NCBI GenBank assembly: GCA_947503265.1
Contig: CANNDC010000008.1
Span: 124,001 to 188,000 of the forward strand
Direction: 5' to 3'
Origin: an uncultured Alteromonadaceae bacterium
GTDB taxonomy: Bacteria; Pseudomonadota; Gammaproteobacteria; Enterobacterales; Alteromonadaceae
DNA: 64,000 nucleotides
Shown: positions 1 to 10,871 of the stretch, piece after piece
How positions within the stretch are numbered: the stretch's first letter is position 1
Layout: each line of letters opens with the position of its first letter
The notes under the pieces: model-generated
The model's database searches: none
Seen by the model: the letters and a program-made list of their open reading frames with translations, nothing else
What the model was told of the DNA's origin: nothing
Program-made: the position numbers and the translations under genes

Positions 1-2
1 AA

Positions 3-743
3 ACTTCCGAAGTGCTCACTGAGGATACGGAGCAACCCATATTAAACGAAATAGTTAAGCCAATTGAATCGGAAAGCATAGAAAACGAACAGCAATTTGT
101 AACGAACTGGCAAGAAAATGTTGAACAGTCGACCAGCGGAAAAAATAATAAAAGCAATATTGATGTAAATACTGATGAATCGACAGATTCAGAGCAACAA
201 TCTTTGCAACAAGCGCCACTAAATAAACTAATTGGTGAAGAAAAGTATTCAGAATCAGCAACTACTCCTCAAGAAAGTACCCTTGTTGACGGTGAGGAAG
301 AACTAGTAGTTGAGTCTCCTGCAGCTGAGCCTATAGCAACTGCCGCTTTAGTCAGTGAACCCATAGAATCTGCTCCGCAAAACAATGCTATTAGTGAGTC
401 AGAGGAAAAACCGGTAGCTGCCCCCCCAGTAACTGAGACTTCACGGCTTCCTCACCCGCTGATGGAAGTGGCAGCAAAGCAATTTTTAGTACAAATTTCT
501 TCAACGGGAAATTTGCAGGCAGCGGAACGCTTTATTTCCGACAATAAACTCAATGATAATACTTGGATATACACCACAAAAAGATTCGGTGGCGATTGGC
601 ATGTGATTGTTGATAAAAAGGCGTTTCAATCCAGTAATCAAGCCAAGGCCTATATTGGTGAGCTGAAAACTCGCTTGCCAAAGATTTCTCCTTTTGTGAA
701 ATCCATTGAAAAAATACAGGAAGAAATTACCCTTGCAAACTAG
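3..743 (+). CDS. damX: DamX cell-division SPOR protein, C-terminal part (5' end outside window)
   Basis: The reading frame is open to the left window edge, so only the C-terminal ~245 residues are present. A long acidic, Ser/Glu/Pro-rich linker is followed by an SPOR domain over roughly the last 85 residues (from about KQFLVQISS to the end), the fold that binds denuded septal peptidoglycan. DamX is an inner-membrane bitopic protein at the division ring; its transmembrane segment would be upstream of the window. Position immediately before dam, overlapping its start, is the conserved enterobacterial/alteromonad order and supports the name. A GTG at 12 could be read as a start, but nothing suggests it is used. 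Confidence 0.85.
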   Translation, partial: TSEVLTEDTEQPILNEIVKPIESESIENEQQFVTNWQENVEQSTSGKNNKSNIDVNTDESTDSEQQSLQQAPLNKLIGEEKYSESATTPQESTLVDGEEELVVESPAAEPIATAALVSEPIESAPQNNAISESEEKPVAAPPVTETSRLPHPLMEVAAKQFLVQISSTGNLQAAERFISDNKLNDNTWIYTTKRFGGDWHVIVDKKAFQSSNQAKAYIGELKTRLPKISPFVKSIEKIQEEITLAN

Positions 744-1584
744 TTCATTAGCACCCCAAAAAAACCGAGCGTTTTTAAAATGGGCTGGTGGGAAATATAG
801 TTTAATCGGAGAAATTAATCGGCTTTTACCAGGTGGCAACAAGCTAATAGAGCCTTTTGTCGGTGCAGGTTCCGTTTTTTTAAATACAAATTTTAAGTCT
901 TATTTACTCAATGATATTAACCCAGATTTAATTAATCTTTATAACAATCTAAAGTTAAACACTGAAGCCTACATTGATGATGCAGAAAGTTTATTTTGTG
1001 CTAAAAACAACCAAGAAGAACGGTTTTACCAGTTACGCCGGGAATTCAACGAAACCGACGATCAACATTACAAGTCAATTTTGTTTCTGTATTTGAATCG
1101 CCACGGCTATAACGGGTTATGTCGGTATAATTTATCAGGTGGATTTAACGTGCCATTTGGTCAATATAAGTCACCCTACTTCCCGAAAAAAGAGCTGTAT
1201 TTTTTCGCTGAAAAATCCCAAAAAGCCACCTTTACGTGCGAACCTTATCAACAAACGTTTAAGCGTGTTCGTTCCAATAATATTGTTTATTGCGACCCTC
1301 CGTATGCGCCTATCAGTTCTACCTCAAATTTTACCCAGTATGCGAAAAACGGATTCTCCTCTGATGATCAACACGCATTGGCTAAACTGGCGTTGAAAAC
1401 CGCAACAACTAAGAAAGTTTCAATTCTGATAAGTAATCATGACACTCAATACACTCGCGATTTGTACAAGGATGCGTCAATAACAAAGTTGATGGTAAGC
1501 AGAACGATCAGTCAGAAAGGAGACAAGCGAGTTAAAGTGAGTGAATTAATGGCTTTATTTGAACCTAAAGCAATAGCAGGTTAA
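733..1584 (+). CDS. dam: DNA adenine methylase Dam
   Basis: Methylates the adenine N6 of GATC using S-adenosylmethionine, for mismatch repair and replication-origin control. The N-terminal KNRAFLKWAGGKYSL segment is the SAM-binding motif of the family, and CDPPY near residue 190 is the catalytic DPPY. Start choice: the frame is open from a TTG at 706, but the TTG at 733 has AGGAAG at 718-723 about 9 nt upstream and gives 283 aa, close to the 278 aa of E. coli Dam. It overlaps the damX stop by 11 nt, implying translational coupling. The 3' end overlaps the convergent DUF2970 gene by 20 nt. Unlike E. coli, rpe is not directly next: a leftward three-gene block intervenes. Confidence 0.95.
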   Translation: MQTSSLAPQKNRAFLKWAGGKYSLIGEINRLLPGGNKLIEPFVGAGSVFLNTNFKSYLLNDINPDLINLYNNLKLNTEAYIDDAESLFCAKNNQEERFYQLRREFNETDDQHYKSILFLYLNRHGYNGLCRYNLSGGFNVPFGQYKSPYFPKKELYFFAEKSQKATFTCEPYQQTFKRVRSNNIVYCDPPYAPISSTSNFTQYAKNGFSSDDQHALAKLALKTATTKKVSILISNHDTQYTRDLYKDASITKLMVSRTISQKGDKRVKVSELMALFEPKAIAG

Positions 1585-1762
1585 CCAGAAGGACCAACCC
1601 CAACACGAGTGCAACGACGAAAATAATGCCAACAACTAGAAATGGGACAAACGACTTTTTTTGAAAATCTGATTGGTAATTTCGATGACTCTGCACACCA
1701 AACATACTGGCGGCAACGCTTTTAAATATTTCCCACCAGTTTTCTGATTGCAATTTTGTCAC
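1565..1762 (-). CDS. DUF2970 small membrane protein
   Basis: 65-residue protein. The N-terminal part (WWEIFKSVAASMFGVQS, then a hydrophilic NYQSDFQKKS stretch) and the following single hydrophobic helix (about residues 40-64, Val/Leu-rich) match my memory of DUF2970, a short gammaproteobacterial membrane family of unknown function. The start is a GTG placed directly after the TAA stop of the upstream gene at 1763, with no separate ribosome-binding site, so translation is probably coupled. Convergent with and overlapping the 3' end of dam. Confidence 0.75.
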   Translation of the reverse strand: MTKLQSENWWEIFKSVAASMFGVQSHRNYQSDFQKKSFVPFLVVGIIFVVALVLGLVLLVNLLLL

Positions 1763-2071
1763 TTATCTTGGGCTTATCCGATTTGGGTTAGCGTCATCAG
1801 AACTGCGTGATAGTAGTTCCAACAAATCTAAGTAGTGAAACTGATAACTCTTTGAACGACCAGAAAGCCAAGCGGACCAACTAACATCTGAGTGCTGTTG
1901 AACTGCGCAACGATTAACAGGGTGATTCATCGGCAATTGATGGTTGTACTTAACTTTAACAGAGTTAGCACAAAATTCGTCCTCTTCGACAAGAGAAACC
2001 TGCGCAAACACCATAGTAGCGACAAAAGCGCTGCAAGCTGTAGTGAGTATTCCTTTAAACTTCCTGTTCAT
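1763..2071 (-). CDS. small secreted protein of unknown function
   Basis: 102 residues, not assigned to a named family. MNRKFKGILTTACSAFVATMVFA is a good Sec signal peptide with likely cleavage after VFA. The mature part has two cysteines (in DEFCANS and NRCAVQQ), possibly one disulfide, a PVNRCAVQQHSD stretch, a Trp-rich WSAWLSGRSKS segment, and a Leu-rich region (LDLLELLSR). The start has AAGG about 9 nt upstream. The stop abuts the GTG of the DUF2970 gene, so the pair is an operon. Overlapping frames were discarded because this one alone carries a signal peptide and coherent spacing. Confidence 0.6.
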   Translation of the reverse strand: MNRKFKGILTTACSAFVATMVFAQVSLVEEDEFCANSVKVKYNHQLPMNHPVNRCAVQQHSDVSWSAWLSGRSKSYQFHYLDLLELLSRSSDDANPNRISPR

Positions 2072-2182
2072 TTTAATACCTTACCAATCAATTTGGGTGT
2101 AATTATACCCGTTTACCAAATTGTAACAAGATTGGTTTGTCGCAGATAGCTGGGTTTTCGCCGCAAAATTGCACACTAAAAC

Positions 2183-2211
2183 AAAAAAATACCGGCATAA
2201 AGCCGGTATTT
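2183..2211 (-). terminator. Rho-independent terminator of the porin gene
   Basis: A perfect 10-bp inverted repeat (2187-2196 and 2202-2211, core ATACCGGC/GCCGGTAT) with a 5-nt loop. Read leftward it is followed by a run of seven T. It lies 29 nt beyond the porin stop codon. Confidence 0.9.
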
Positions 2212-2239
2212 GTCAGTATTTATTGACAGTAAAGTCTAA

Positions 2240-2896
2240 TTAAAACGTAGTACCCCAAGAAACGATGAATTTAACATCATCATCACCTGAGTCGTCTTCC
2301 GCTTTAGAAACTGAGAAAGTAAAGTCACCTTTAGAAAGGTCTGCTTGCACATGTGCATAGTCCATAGCAGCGTCTGCATCAAAGTTGTAGTAACCAACTG
2401 TAAGACCTAAAGAGTAATCTTCTGGCAATGCAAATCCGTAGCTACCGTACAAGTAAACGTCACCTGTATCGAAAGCAGAACCTTCAGATACCTGGCTATT
2501 AACTGTGTAAGCAACACCGAAACCGAAATCGCCAACACCACCGTTAAAGTAGATCTCACCGAAATCTGAATCGTCTAAATCAGTGTAAGAGTAGTAGATG
2601 TAACCAACGTCATAAGTGAAACCTTCAGCTTCGCCGCCATAGCCTAGATAGAAGTCAGTTTCAGCACCTGCACCTTCAGACAATGAACCAACCCAAGTTC
2701 CAGCATAAAAACCGCTGTCTGCTGAGTAATCAACGCCACCAGAAACAGAAGCTGAGTCGCCGCTTTGTGAAACACCACGCCATACGTAGTTACTAGTTGC
2801 GCCAATGTTGGCTTCAACAGCTGCGTTAGCGAATTGACTTACGCTAGTCGCTGAAAGAGTAGCAAGCGCTAGTGCTGCAATCTTAAAAGTTTTCAT
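2240..2896 (-). CDS. TorF-family putative outer-membrane porin
   Basis: 218 residues with a clear signal peptide (MKTFKIAALALATLSATSVSQ, cleavage after ANA). The mature protein is rich in Gly, Asp, Ser, Tyr and Phe with alternating beta-strand patterns, and opens with ANIGATSNYVWRGVSQSG, typical of the TIGR02001/TorF group of small barrel proteins. It ends in Phe (WGTTF), the usual C-terminal signal for BAM-dependent insertion. Very acidic loops are in line with a marine outer-membrane protein. Transcribed alone from the intergenic region shared with rpe and ended by the hairpin at 2183-2211. Substrate unknown. Confidence 0.85.
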   Translation of the reverse strand: MKTFKIAALALATLSATSVSQFANAAVEANIGATSNYVWRGVSQSGDSASVSGGVDYSADSGFYAGTWVGSLSEGAGAETDFYLGYGGEAEGFTYDVGYIYYSYTDLDDSDFGEIYFNGGVGDFGFGVAYTVNSQVSEGSAFDTGDVYLYGSYGFALPEDYSLGLTVGYYNFDADAAMDYAHVQADLSKGDFTFSVSKAEDDSGDDDVKFIVSWGTTF

Positions 2897-3209
2897 ATGT
2901 GTTCTCCAAGTTTAGTAAAATCTTCAAATCGTGTGTAAATTCGAATCTAATTTTTTATTTCTGTGATTTGTTAACGCAAAAGTGATGCCGATGTTTATTT
3001 ACTAAATATCAAACCATGAAAAACCTATATCTATCTGTTTTACAAAGGATTAATTATTTTCAGGAAATTTAACCTTGGAGCAAGCAGAGTTCTCCGAAAA
3101 GCTATTTCGCACTAAAATGAAACAAGAGCACACAATTGGTGCATCAATAGATCTTTTGTCTAAAGTGCTTTTTCGGTAAAGTACACCGTCATTTTTTTCG
3201 GAGAGAGTA
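2897..3209. other. 313-bp divergent intergenic region, porin / rpe
   Basis: AT-rich region between two divergent genes, so it should carry both promoters. On the porin side a TGTGA half-site near 2962 resembles half of a CRP box, but the partner half (AACGC) is poor. On the rpe side a TTGTCT hexamer and a TAAAGT hexamer lie 15 nt apart just upstream of the gene, an imperfect sigma-70 arrangement. I see no convincing small ORF, hairpin or repeat. Confidence 0.4.
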
Positions 3210-3887
3210 ATGCGCCCATTCTTAATCGCACCGTCAATTTTATCTGCTAATTTTGCCAAGCTGGGCGAAGAGGTAGATGAAGTCATAAGCGCTGGAGCAG
3301 ACCTTATTCACTTTGATGTGATGGATAATCACTATGTACCAAACTTAACTTTCGGGTCGATGATTTGTGAAGCCTTGCTCAAACATGGCGTGAAAAAGCC
3401 CATTGATGTGCATTTGATGGTGGAACCTGTAGATGAAATGATTTTGAGTTTCGCTAAAGCCGGGGCAAACCGAATTAGTTTTCATCCCGAGGCATCTAAA
3501 CATGTCGATCGTAGTTTGCAGCTTATTGTTGAAAATGGATGCGAGGCAGGACTCGTTCTCAACCCAGCAACCTCACCTAGCCATCTTCAATATGTCATTG
3601 ATAAACTCGATTTTGTGTTGATTATGTCGGTCAATCCAGGCTTTGGTGGTCAAGCATTCATCCCTGAGACCCTAAATAAAATTCGACAAGTCAAACAGCT
3701 TATTGCCGATTCAGGCCGAGAAATAAGAATTGAAATTGACGGCGGCGTAAAAGTCGATAATATTCGCGCCATTGCAGAGGCAGGGGCAGATACATTCGTT
3801 GCTGGTTCAGCTATTTTCAACCAAGACAGCTACAAAGACGTTATCGATCAGATGCGGGCAGAGCTTGCCCAAGTGGATATGGCGTAA
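3210..3887 (+). CDS. rpe: ribulose-phosphate 3-epimerase
   Basis: Interconverts ribulose-5-phosphate and xylulose-5-phosphate in the pentose phosphate pathway. 225 aa, normal length. TIM-barrel signatures are present: [17 protein letters not shown] at the N-terminus, [12 protein letters not shown] (metal His and Asp), [20 protein letters not shown] and EIDGGV (second catalytic Asp). A strong GGAGAG ribosome-binding site lies about 6 nt before the ATG. The next gene is trpS after 42 nt; the phosphoglycolate phosphatase gene gph, normally between them in enterics, is absent here. Confidence 0.97.
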   Translation: MRPFLIAPSILSANFAKLGEEVDEVISAGADLIHFDVMDNHYVPNLTFGSMICEALLKHGVKKPIDVHLMVEPVDEMILSFAKAGANRISFHPEASKHVDRSLQLIVENGCEAGLVLNPATSPSHLQYVIDKLDFVLIMSVNPGFGGQAFIPETLNKIRQVKQLIADSGREIRIEIDGGVKVDNIRAIAEAGADTFVAGSAIFNQDSYKDVIDQMRAELAQVDMA

Positions 3888-3929
3888 TTAGATTTTAGAC
3901 AATACTCAAAGCGGAACTAACTAAATATT

Positions 3930-4934
3930 ATGAGCAAACCAATCGTACTTAGTGGCTGTCAGCCTTCAGGACAACTTACTCTTGGCAACTACATGGGTGC
4001 ATTACGCCAGTGGGTCGACATGCAAGATGATCATCAATGCCTTTATATGCTTGTCGATCTTCATGCCATCACAGTAAGGCAAGATCCTAAAGCGCTTCAA
4101 CAGGCCTGCCTAGACGGGTTAGCTTTGTATGTAGCCTGCGGCATAGACCCGACTAAAAGTGCAATATTCCTTCAGTCTCACGTTCCACAACACGCTGAAC
4201 TTGCTTGGATTATGAATTGTTATACCCAGATGGGTGAACTCAACAGAATGACCCAGTTCAAAGACAAGTCGGCGAAGAACATTACCAACATTAATGCCGG
4301 TTTATACACCTACCCAGCGCTAATGGCAGCTGATATTCTGCTTTATCAAGCTCACAGAGTACCCGTAGGTGAAGATCAGAAACAACATTTGGAATTGACT
4401 CGTGACGTGGCAACGCGTTTTAACAACTTATATGGTGATGTGTTTAAGATTCCTGATCCTTATATTCCTGAGTTTGGTGCTCGTATCATGAGTCTTCAAG
4501 AACCGACCAAAAAAATGTCTAAGTCTGACGACAATGCAAATAACTTTATTGGCTTGTTAGAAGATCCGAAAAAAATTGCGAAGAAGATAAAGCGCGCGGT
4601 TACGGATTCCGATGAACAAGCGCGTATTTATTTTGATGTGGCTGAAAAACCCGGTGTATCTAACCTGTTGACCATATTAAGCTGTGCGACCAATCGGAGT
4701 ATTGAATCTTTAGTGCCCGAATATGAAGACAAAATGTATGGACACCTCAAGACAGATGTTGCTGATGCCGTGGTCGCGTTTCTTGAACCATTACAACAGC
4801 GTTATCATGAGTTGCGCGAAGACAGAGCTCAGTTGAATGAAATCATGAAGTCAGGCGCTGACCAAGCCAGTGAGCATGCGAGTAAAACATTGTCTAAAGT
4901 GTATGACGCTGTCGGATTCATTCCAAAACCATAG
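3930..4934 (+). CDS. trpS: tryptophanyl-tRNA synthetase
   Basis: Charges tRNA-Trp with tryptophan. 334 aa, as for bacterial class Ic TrpRS. The HIGH-equivalent is seen in [18 protein letters not shown] near residue 8-25, and the KMSKS loop as KKMSKSDDN around residue 195. The [13 protein letters not shown] segment for Trp recognition is intact. Follows rpe in the same direction and probably shares its transcript. Confidence 0.97.
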   Translation: MSKPIVLSGCQPSGQLTLGNYMGALRQWVDMQDDHQCLYMLVDLHAITVRQDPKALQQACLDGLALYVACGIDPTKSAIFLQSHVPQHAELAWIMNCYTQMGELNRMTQFKDKSAKNITNINAGLYTYPALMAADILLYQAHRVPVGEDQKQHLELTRDVATRFNNLYGDVFKIPDPYIPEFGARIMSLQEPTKKMSKSDDNANNFIGLLEDPKKIAKKIKRAVTDSDEQARIYFDVAEKPGVSNLLTILSCATNRSIESLVPEYEDKMYGHLKTDVADAVVAFLEPLQQRYHELREDRAQLNEIMKSGADQASEHASKTLSKVYDAVGFIPKP

Positions 4935-4947
4935 GTTGTAATAAGTA

Positions 4948-5550
4948 TTGCTATTGCTGATCGATAATTACGACTCTTTCACTCACAACTTATCCCGATA
5001 CTTTAGTGAATTAGGTGTGCCAGTAACTGTGGTCAGAAATGACCAGATTAGTTGCGAAGACATAACTCAACTGGCACCTACCTATTTAGTATTTTCACCC
5101 GGACCTTGTAGTCCAGATCAAGCCGGCATTACGTTATCATGCGTTAAGACATTTGCCGGTCAGATTCCTATGTTAGGGGTTTGTTTGGGTCATCAGGCTA
5201 TTGGTCAAGCGTATGGTGGTAAAGTCGTCAGAGCTCGCAATATCATGCACGGAAAAACCTCAATGGTGACTCACCAAAGCACGCCATTATTTAACAATGT
5301 GCCCAAACAATTCGTTGCCACTCGCTATCATTCATTAGTCCTAGAGCCAGAATCCGTTCCGTCAGACTTTAAGGTGACTTCGCGGTGTGAATTTGAAGGT
5401 AGCGACGAGGTCATGTCTATAGAGCATCATTCTCTGCCAATATTTGGTGTGCAATTTCATCCAGAGTCACTTCTTACTGAATATGGCCAACAAATTTTAG
5501 CTAATTTTATTCACCTAGCTGACAAGTGGTCTTCAAAAAGCCATAGTTGA
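4948..5550 (+). CDS. pabA: aminodeoxychorismate/anthranilate synthase glutamine amidotransferase subunit
   Basis: Class I glutamine amidotransferase that releases ammonia from glutamine for PabB (folate) and possibly TrpE (tryptophan). 200 aa. The nucleophile is Cys79 in GVCLGHQAIG, with the catalytic His/Glu in FGVQFHPES. The N-terminal LLIDNYDSFTHNL is typical. The start appears to be TTG at 4948, with another in-frame TTG at 4954; neither has a strong ribosome-binding site. No pabB/trpE is adjacent, so it is probably the PabA type, although one subunit often serves both pathways. Confidence 0.9.
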   Translation: MLLLIDNYDSFTHNLSRYFSELGVPVTVVRNDQISCEDITQLAPTYLVFSPGPCSPDQAGITLSCVKTFAGQIPMLGVCLGHQAIGQAYGGKVVRARNIMHGKTSMVTHQSTPLFNNVPKQFVATRYHSLVLEPESVPSDFKVTSRCEFEGSDEVMSIEHHSLPIFGVQFHPESLLTEYGQQILANFIHLADKWSSKSHS

Positions 5551-5690
5551 ATGCTCTGGTTAAATGCTCTGATTGCATCTTGAGCTTACTTATAATGACA
5601 TTGTGTTAATTTCATTTATACTTTAGGAACTAACGGTTACACTCAGTTAGAACACAACAATAATAAATAACACAAGTAAACAAAGTATCC

Positions 5691-6854
5691 ATGACCGACC
5701 CTCAAGAACTCAAAAATGCTATCCATGACAGGTTTGATAAGCTCACAATCAGCCGGGTAAACACACAACTTTCAATGGGTATTCAACCTGAAGGTGTGGT
5801 GACCTATGAGGTATCTGAGCAGGGAGATGCAAGACGCAAATTATTGAGAGTTGAAAAACAAGCTATAAAAGATAAAGAGCTGAACCAGAAATCACAGCAA
5901 AACTACATCGACAGCATTCGCACTCTGGTCCACCAAGAATTATTCAAGCGCATAGAAACGATCATTCATGATGAAGAAAACTTGCTTACGCAAGTGCTTG
6001 GTTACGACGAAAGACTCACCGAGTTACTCGATCTACTAGCTGTTCGAGCGAGCTCTATTTCAAAGATTGAACCCGCTGCCGCTAACATGCCATGGTTGTA
6101 CGAAGACATCATCAAAATGGTGAACTCGCCCAAATACAAGCGATATGATGCAAGGGGCAAAGTGGTCGTGTTAGAAAACTTTAAAGTGGCGCTGAGCTTT
6201 TTAGGAATAGATAACCTAAAAATGGTTGTGCCAACGCTGGCATTCAAACGCTGGCTGCCACAAATCACTGACCCGTATCCTGAAATAAAAAAGCGATTAT
6301 TTGAAACAGCCATTGGAACGTCCGTTTCGTGCAAAAAAATTGCTTCCTTGAGCGACGTAAATGATGATCAAGCGTTTTTACTTGGCTTGTTCCACGACGT
6401 CGGAAAATTAGTCATCACCCGTTTGTATTTTAAACACTTCGAAGAAATTCAAAGAGAGGCACTGATAGAAGCCCACGACAATAAAAAACGGGAAGAACAC
6501 TCCGCGTTGTCTCAAATTACGCCTTCAGATGAATATATCATTTCTTTGTATGATCAATTCGCCTATAAAATTAGTGCAGGATTGATTGAAAGAATGAAAT
6601 TTAAACGCATTTATATCGCCAACGCGATGAAAGAATTCAGCCAAAATATTCCGATAACGAAAATGTCACCCATGACAAGGGTGTTGGCACAAGGTGTCGC
6701 ATACAATAAATACCGTATGTTAAAGGTAAACAAATTAATTAGTTTGGACGAATCGAAAGACTTTCTCCGACAATTTGCATTCCCCAAAGGAGCACTTTCC
6801 TTGCTCAAAACCACAGATCTACGTCAATTGGACATAGAACTCGATCAAAATTAA
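5691..6854 (+). CDS. HDOD-domain signalling protein
   Basis: 387 residues. The central region (about 115-330) is an HDOD domain: LFHDVGKLVITRLYF contains the HD-type motif, and the LFETAIGTSVSCKKIA segment before it is a typical HDOD helix. The N-terminal ~110 residues are charged and helical with no recognised domain. HDOD proteins are regulatory adaptors in bacterial signalling, mostly without proven phosphodiesterase activity. It sits alone between pabA and the arginine genes, with untranslated stretches of 140 and 240 nt around it. Target unknown. Confidence 0.8.
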   Translation: MTDPQELKNAIHDRFDKLTISRVNTQLSMGIQPEGVVTYEVSEQGDARRKLLRVEKQAIKDKELNQKSQQNYIDSIRTLVHQELFKRIETIIHDEENLLTQVLGYDERLTELLDLLAVRASSISKIEPAAANMPWLYEDIIKMVNSPKYKRYDARGKVVVLENFKVALSFLGIDNLKMVVPTLAFKRWLPQITDPYPEIKKRLFETAIGTSVSCKKIASLSDVNDDQAFLLGLFHDVGKLVITRLYFKHFEEIQREALIEAHDNKKREEHSALSQITPSDEYIISLYDQFAYKISAGLIERMKFKRIYIANAMKEFSQNIPITKMSPMTRVLAQGVAYNKYRMLKVNKLISLDESKDFLRQFAFPKGALSLLKTTDLRQLDIELDQN

Positions 6855-6983
6855 AAAATTTATTTAGAATAAACATGCAAGCCCAAAATTTGTCATTATT
6901 GGCACTCATAAGCTTAGCGACTGAATGTTTTAATATAGTTATTCATTTTTCCTGCAAAACTAACTCAAAGCCTTTAAAAATAA

Positions 6984-8300
<1,317 letters not shown>

Positions 8301-8307
8301 TCTTGCA

Positions 8308-9354
8308 ATGAAAATCATTCGCCCAATTGAACAGAAAGACTATCAGTCGCTGCACACGATTGCGGAAGAGTCAGGTGTGGGATTCACCTCTTTGCCAGTC
8401 AATGAAGAGCTGCTAAGAAGCAAAATAGACCATGCTGAACATGCTTTTTCTGACAACATCAAGAATCCGTCGGATCAAAGTTATCTATTTGTGATGGAAG
8501 ACTTAGAAACAGGCGAAGTGGTTGGCACCAGTGGAATTGAAGCGACAGTCGGACTAAATGACGCCTTCTATCACTACCATTGCGGTAAAGTGGTGCATGC
8601 GTCTCGCGAGCTGAACATACATAACACGGTCGATATATTAACGCTTTGTAACGACTACACGGGCGTTTCGGAAATATGCACCTTGTTTTTAAAGGAAAGT
8701 GCGCGTCAGGGTAGTAATGGGCGATTGTTATCTAAATTCAGATTTTTATTTATGTTGGAACATCAACATCGCTTCTCTGAAACAGTGATCGCAGAGATGC
8801 GTGGAGTCAGTGATGAAAATGGCACATCACCTTTCTGGCAATGGCTAGATGAACATTTTTTCTCAATGGATTTTCCTACAGCGGATTACCTGACTGGGAT
8901 AGGCGACAAAGTGTTTATTGCTGAGTTAATGCCCAAATACCCTATCTATGTCAGCTTGTTAAGTAAGCAAGCCCAAACTGTTATTGGTAAAGTTCACGAA
9001 AAAACACGCCCCGCATTGCAGCTTCTTGAACAGGAAGGGTTCAGTTGCAGAGGGTATGTGGATATTTTTGATGCGGGCCCCACAGTCGAAGCAAATCTGC
9101 AGCATATTCGAACAGCTCAGGCGAGTCGCAAAATGCCTATCGAAATTACCGAAGGCATTGATTCCTTGGACGAATCTGATGCTCCTTTGTGTTATGTCAT
9201 TAATACAAAAGTGGAAGGATTTAGGGCCGTTGCCGCGCCTTTAGTGATCAATAAGTCAACGCAGGTCGCACAAATTTCTCAACAACATGCGAATGCACTG
9301 GAAGTTACCAACGGTGACTTAATCAGATTCTCGCCTACACGAATATTCTGCTAA
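8308..9354 (+). CDS. astA: arginine N-succinyltransferase
   Basis: First step of the arginine succinyltransferase pathway: succinyl-CoA + L-arginine to N2-succinylarginine. 348 aa, normal length. The N-terminal IIRPIEQKDYQSLHTIAEESGVGFTSLP motif region, VVGTSGIEATVG, and NGRLLSKFRFLFM are typical of AstA. Seven nt after the preceding aminotransferase, so in the same operon. Only a single AstA-type subunit is seen. Confidence 0.95.
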   Translation: MKIIRPIEQKDYQSLHTIAEESGVGFTSLPVNEELLRSKIDHAEHAFSDNIKNPSDQSYLFVMEDLETGEVVGTSGIEATVGLNDAFYHYHCGKVVHASRELNIHNTVDILTLCNDYTGVSEICTLFLKESARQGSNGRLLSKFRFLFMLEHQHRFSETVIAEMRGVSDENGTSPFWQWLDEHFFSMDFPTADYLTGIGDKVFIAELMPKYPIYVSLLSKQAQTVIGKVHEKTRPALQLLEQEGFSCRGYVDIFDAGPTVEANLQHIRTAQASRKMPIEITEGIDSLDESDAPLCYVINTKVEGFRAVAAPLVINKSTQVAQISQQHANALEVTNGDLIRFSPTRIFC

Positions 9355-9377
9355 CAGAAGCATAAAAGAGGTTACTC

Positions 9378-10850
9378 ATGAGCGCACAAGTTCATTTTAT
9401 TAATGGTCAGTGGTTGGCTGGCTTAGGTCATCCCATTAGTTCCGTTGATCCGGCCAAAAAAGCGACTATCTGGGAAGCTCAATCGGCATCGGCTGAGCAA
9501 GTTGATGCCGCTATTTCAGCCGCTCGTAACGCATTTGTTGGCTGGACAGATCTGAGTTTTGATGAACGACTCAGTATCATCAAAGCATACGCTGAACTAC
9601 TAACACAGAATAAAATAGAGTTAGCACTCACTATCGCCAAAGAAACCGGAAAACCGTTATGGGAAACGGCAACGGAAGTCGGAGCAATGGTAGGCAAGAT
9701 TGCCATATCTGAGAAGGCTTACCATGAGAGAACAGGGACGGTAGAGAACCCTATGCCTGTCGGTAAAGCCATTATTAGACATAAAGCTCATGGCGTCGTC
9801 GCTGTATTTGGACCTTACAATTTTCCTGGGCATTTGCCCAATGGACACATAGTTCCGGCGTTGCTAGCAGGAAATACAGTGGTATTTAAACCCAGTGACT
9901 TAACCCCTCTCGTTGCTGAGAAAATGGTTAAGCTATGGGAGCAGGCTGGGTTGCCCAAAGGTGTATTGAATCTTGTTCAAGGCGAAGTAGAAACAGGAAA
10001 AGCACTCGCTGCCCATGCTGGCATCGATGGCCTGTTTTTTACCGGAAGTTCTCGCACAGGAAAAATATTGCATGAACAATTCGCCGGGCATCCGGGCAAA
10101 ATACTGGCGCTCGAAATGGGTGGTAACAATCCACTAATAGTGAAAGATGCCAGTAATATAGATGCCGTGGTACACGATATTATTCAATCTGCATTTATCA
10201 CCACTGGTCAACGCTGTACTTGTGCCAGACGCTTGTTTATTCAAAATAATTCACAAGGTGACGCGATTGTGGAGCGTCTAATTGAAGTTACCAACAACAT
10301 CAAAGTGGATCATTATGATGCCGAAGAGCAACCCTTTATCGGCGCAATGATCTCGGCTAACGCTGCTGCAGGTATGGCTAGTGCACAAAGCCAACTTATC
10401 GCAATGGGAGCGCGTTCATTGGTGGAACTAAAACACTTGGACACTGAATCAGGTTTTGTTTCGCCCGGTATCCTTGATGTCACAGAAATCGTTTCGAAAA
10501 TGCCTGATGAAGAGCATTTTGGTCCACTTTTAAAAATTGTCCGTTACGACGATTTTGATAATGCAATTGAATTAGCCAACTCCACCAGCTTCGGTTTGAG
10601 TGCAGGCTTACTGGGTGATAATCAACAAGATTATGACCACTTCTTAAAGCGCATTAGAGCAGGCATTGTCAATTGGAATCGCCCAATTACTGGAGCCAGC
10701 AGTGCTGCTCCGTTCGGTGGCATAGGAGATAGCGGGAACCATCGTGCTAGCGCTTATTATGCAGCAGACTACTGCTCATTCCCAGTTGCATCTGTTGAAT
10801 TAGAACAGGTAACAATGCCAGCTACCTTGAGCCCAGGCCTTACATTTTAA
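9378..10850 (+). CDS. astD: N-succinylglutamate 5-semialdehyde dehydrogenase
   Basis: Oxidises N-succinylglutamate semialdehyde to N-succinylglutamate with NAD+, the fourth AST step. 490 aa ALDH fold. Catalytic Cys280 is in [12 protein letters not shown] and the general-base Glu246 in ALEMGGNNP; the FFTGSSRTG nucleotide-binding segment is present. AGAGG lies about 7 nt before the ATG. Third gene of the ast operon. AstB and AstE, needed for a complete pathway, are not in this window and must lie elsewhere. Confidence 0.95.
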   Translation: MSAQVHFINGQWLAGLGHPISSVDPAKKATIWEAQSASAEQVDAAISAARNAFVGWTDLSFDERLSIIKAYAELLTQNKIELALTIAKETGKPLWETATEVGAMVGKIAISEKAYHERTGTVENPMPVGKAIIRHKAHGVVAVFGPYNFPGHLPNGHIVPALLAGNTVVFKPSDLTPLVAEKMVKLWEQAGLPKGVLNLVQGEVETGKALAAHAGIDGLFFTGSSRTGKILHEQFAGHPGKILALEMGGNNPLIVKDASNIDAVVHDIIQSAFITTGQRCTCARRLFIQNNSQGDAIVERLIEVTNNIKVDHYDAEEQPFIGAMISANAAAGMASAQSQLIAMGARSLVELKHLDTESGFVSPGILDVTEIVSKMPDEEHFGPLLKIVRYDDFDNAIELANSTSFGLSAGLLGDNQQDYDHFLKRIRAGIVNWNRPITGASSAAPFGGIGDSGNHRASAYYAADYCSFPVASVELEQVTMPATLSPGLTF

Positions 10851-10871
10851 CTATTACTTTTAGAGAGCGTT

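Noticed and set aside
2955..2975. TGTGA half-site upstream of the porin, possible CRP box
   Set aside because: The second half (AACGC) does not match TCACA.
3050..3286. 78-codon leftward ORF over the rpe start
   Set aside because: Overlaps the strong ribosome-binding site and N-terminus of rpe, and has no recognisable sequence.
6920..6950. TGAAT...ATTCA halves upstream of the arginine genes, possible ArgR box
   Set aside because: The halves are 15 nt apart instead of 4, and neither has a good partner half.
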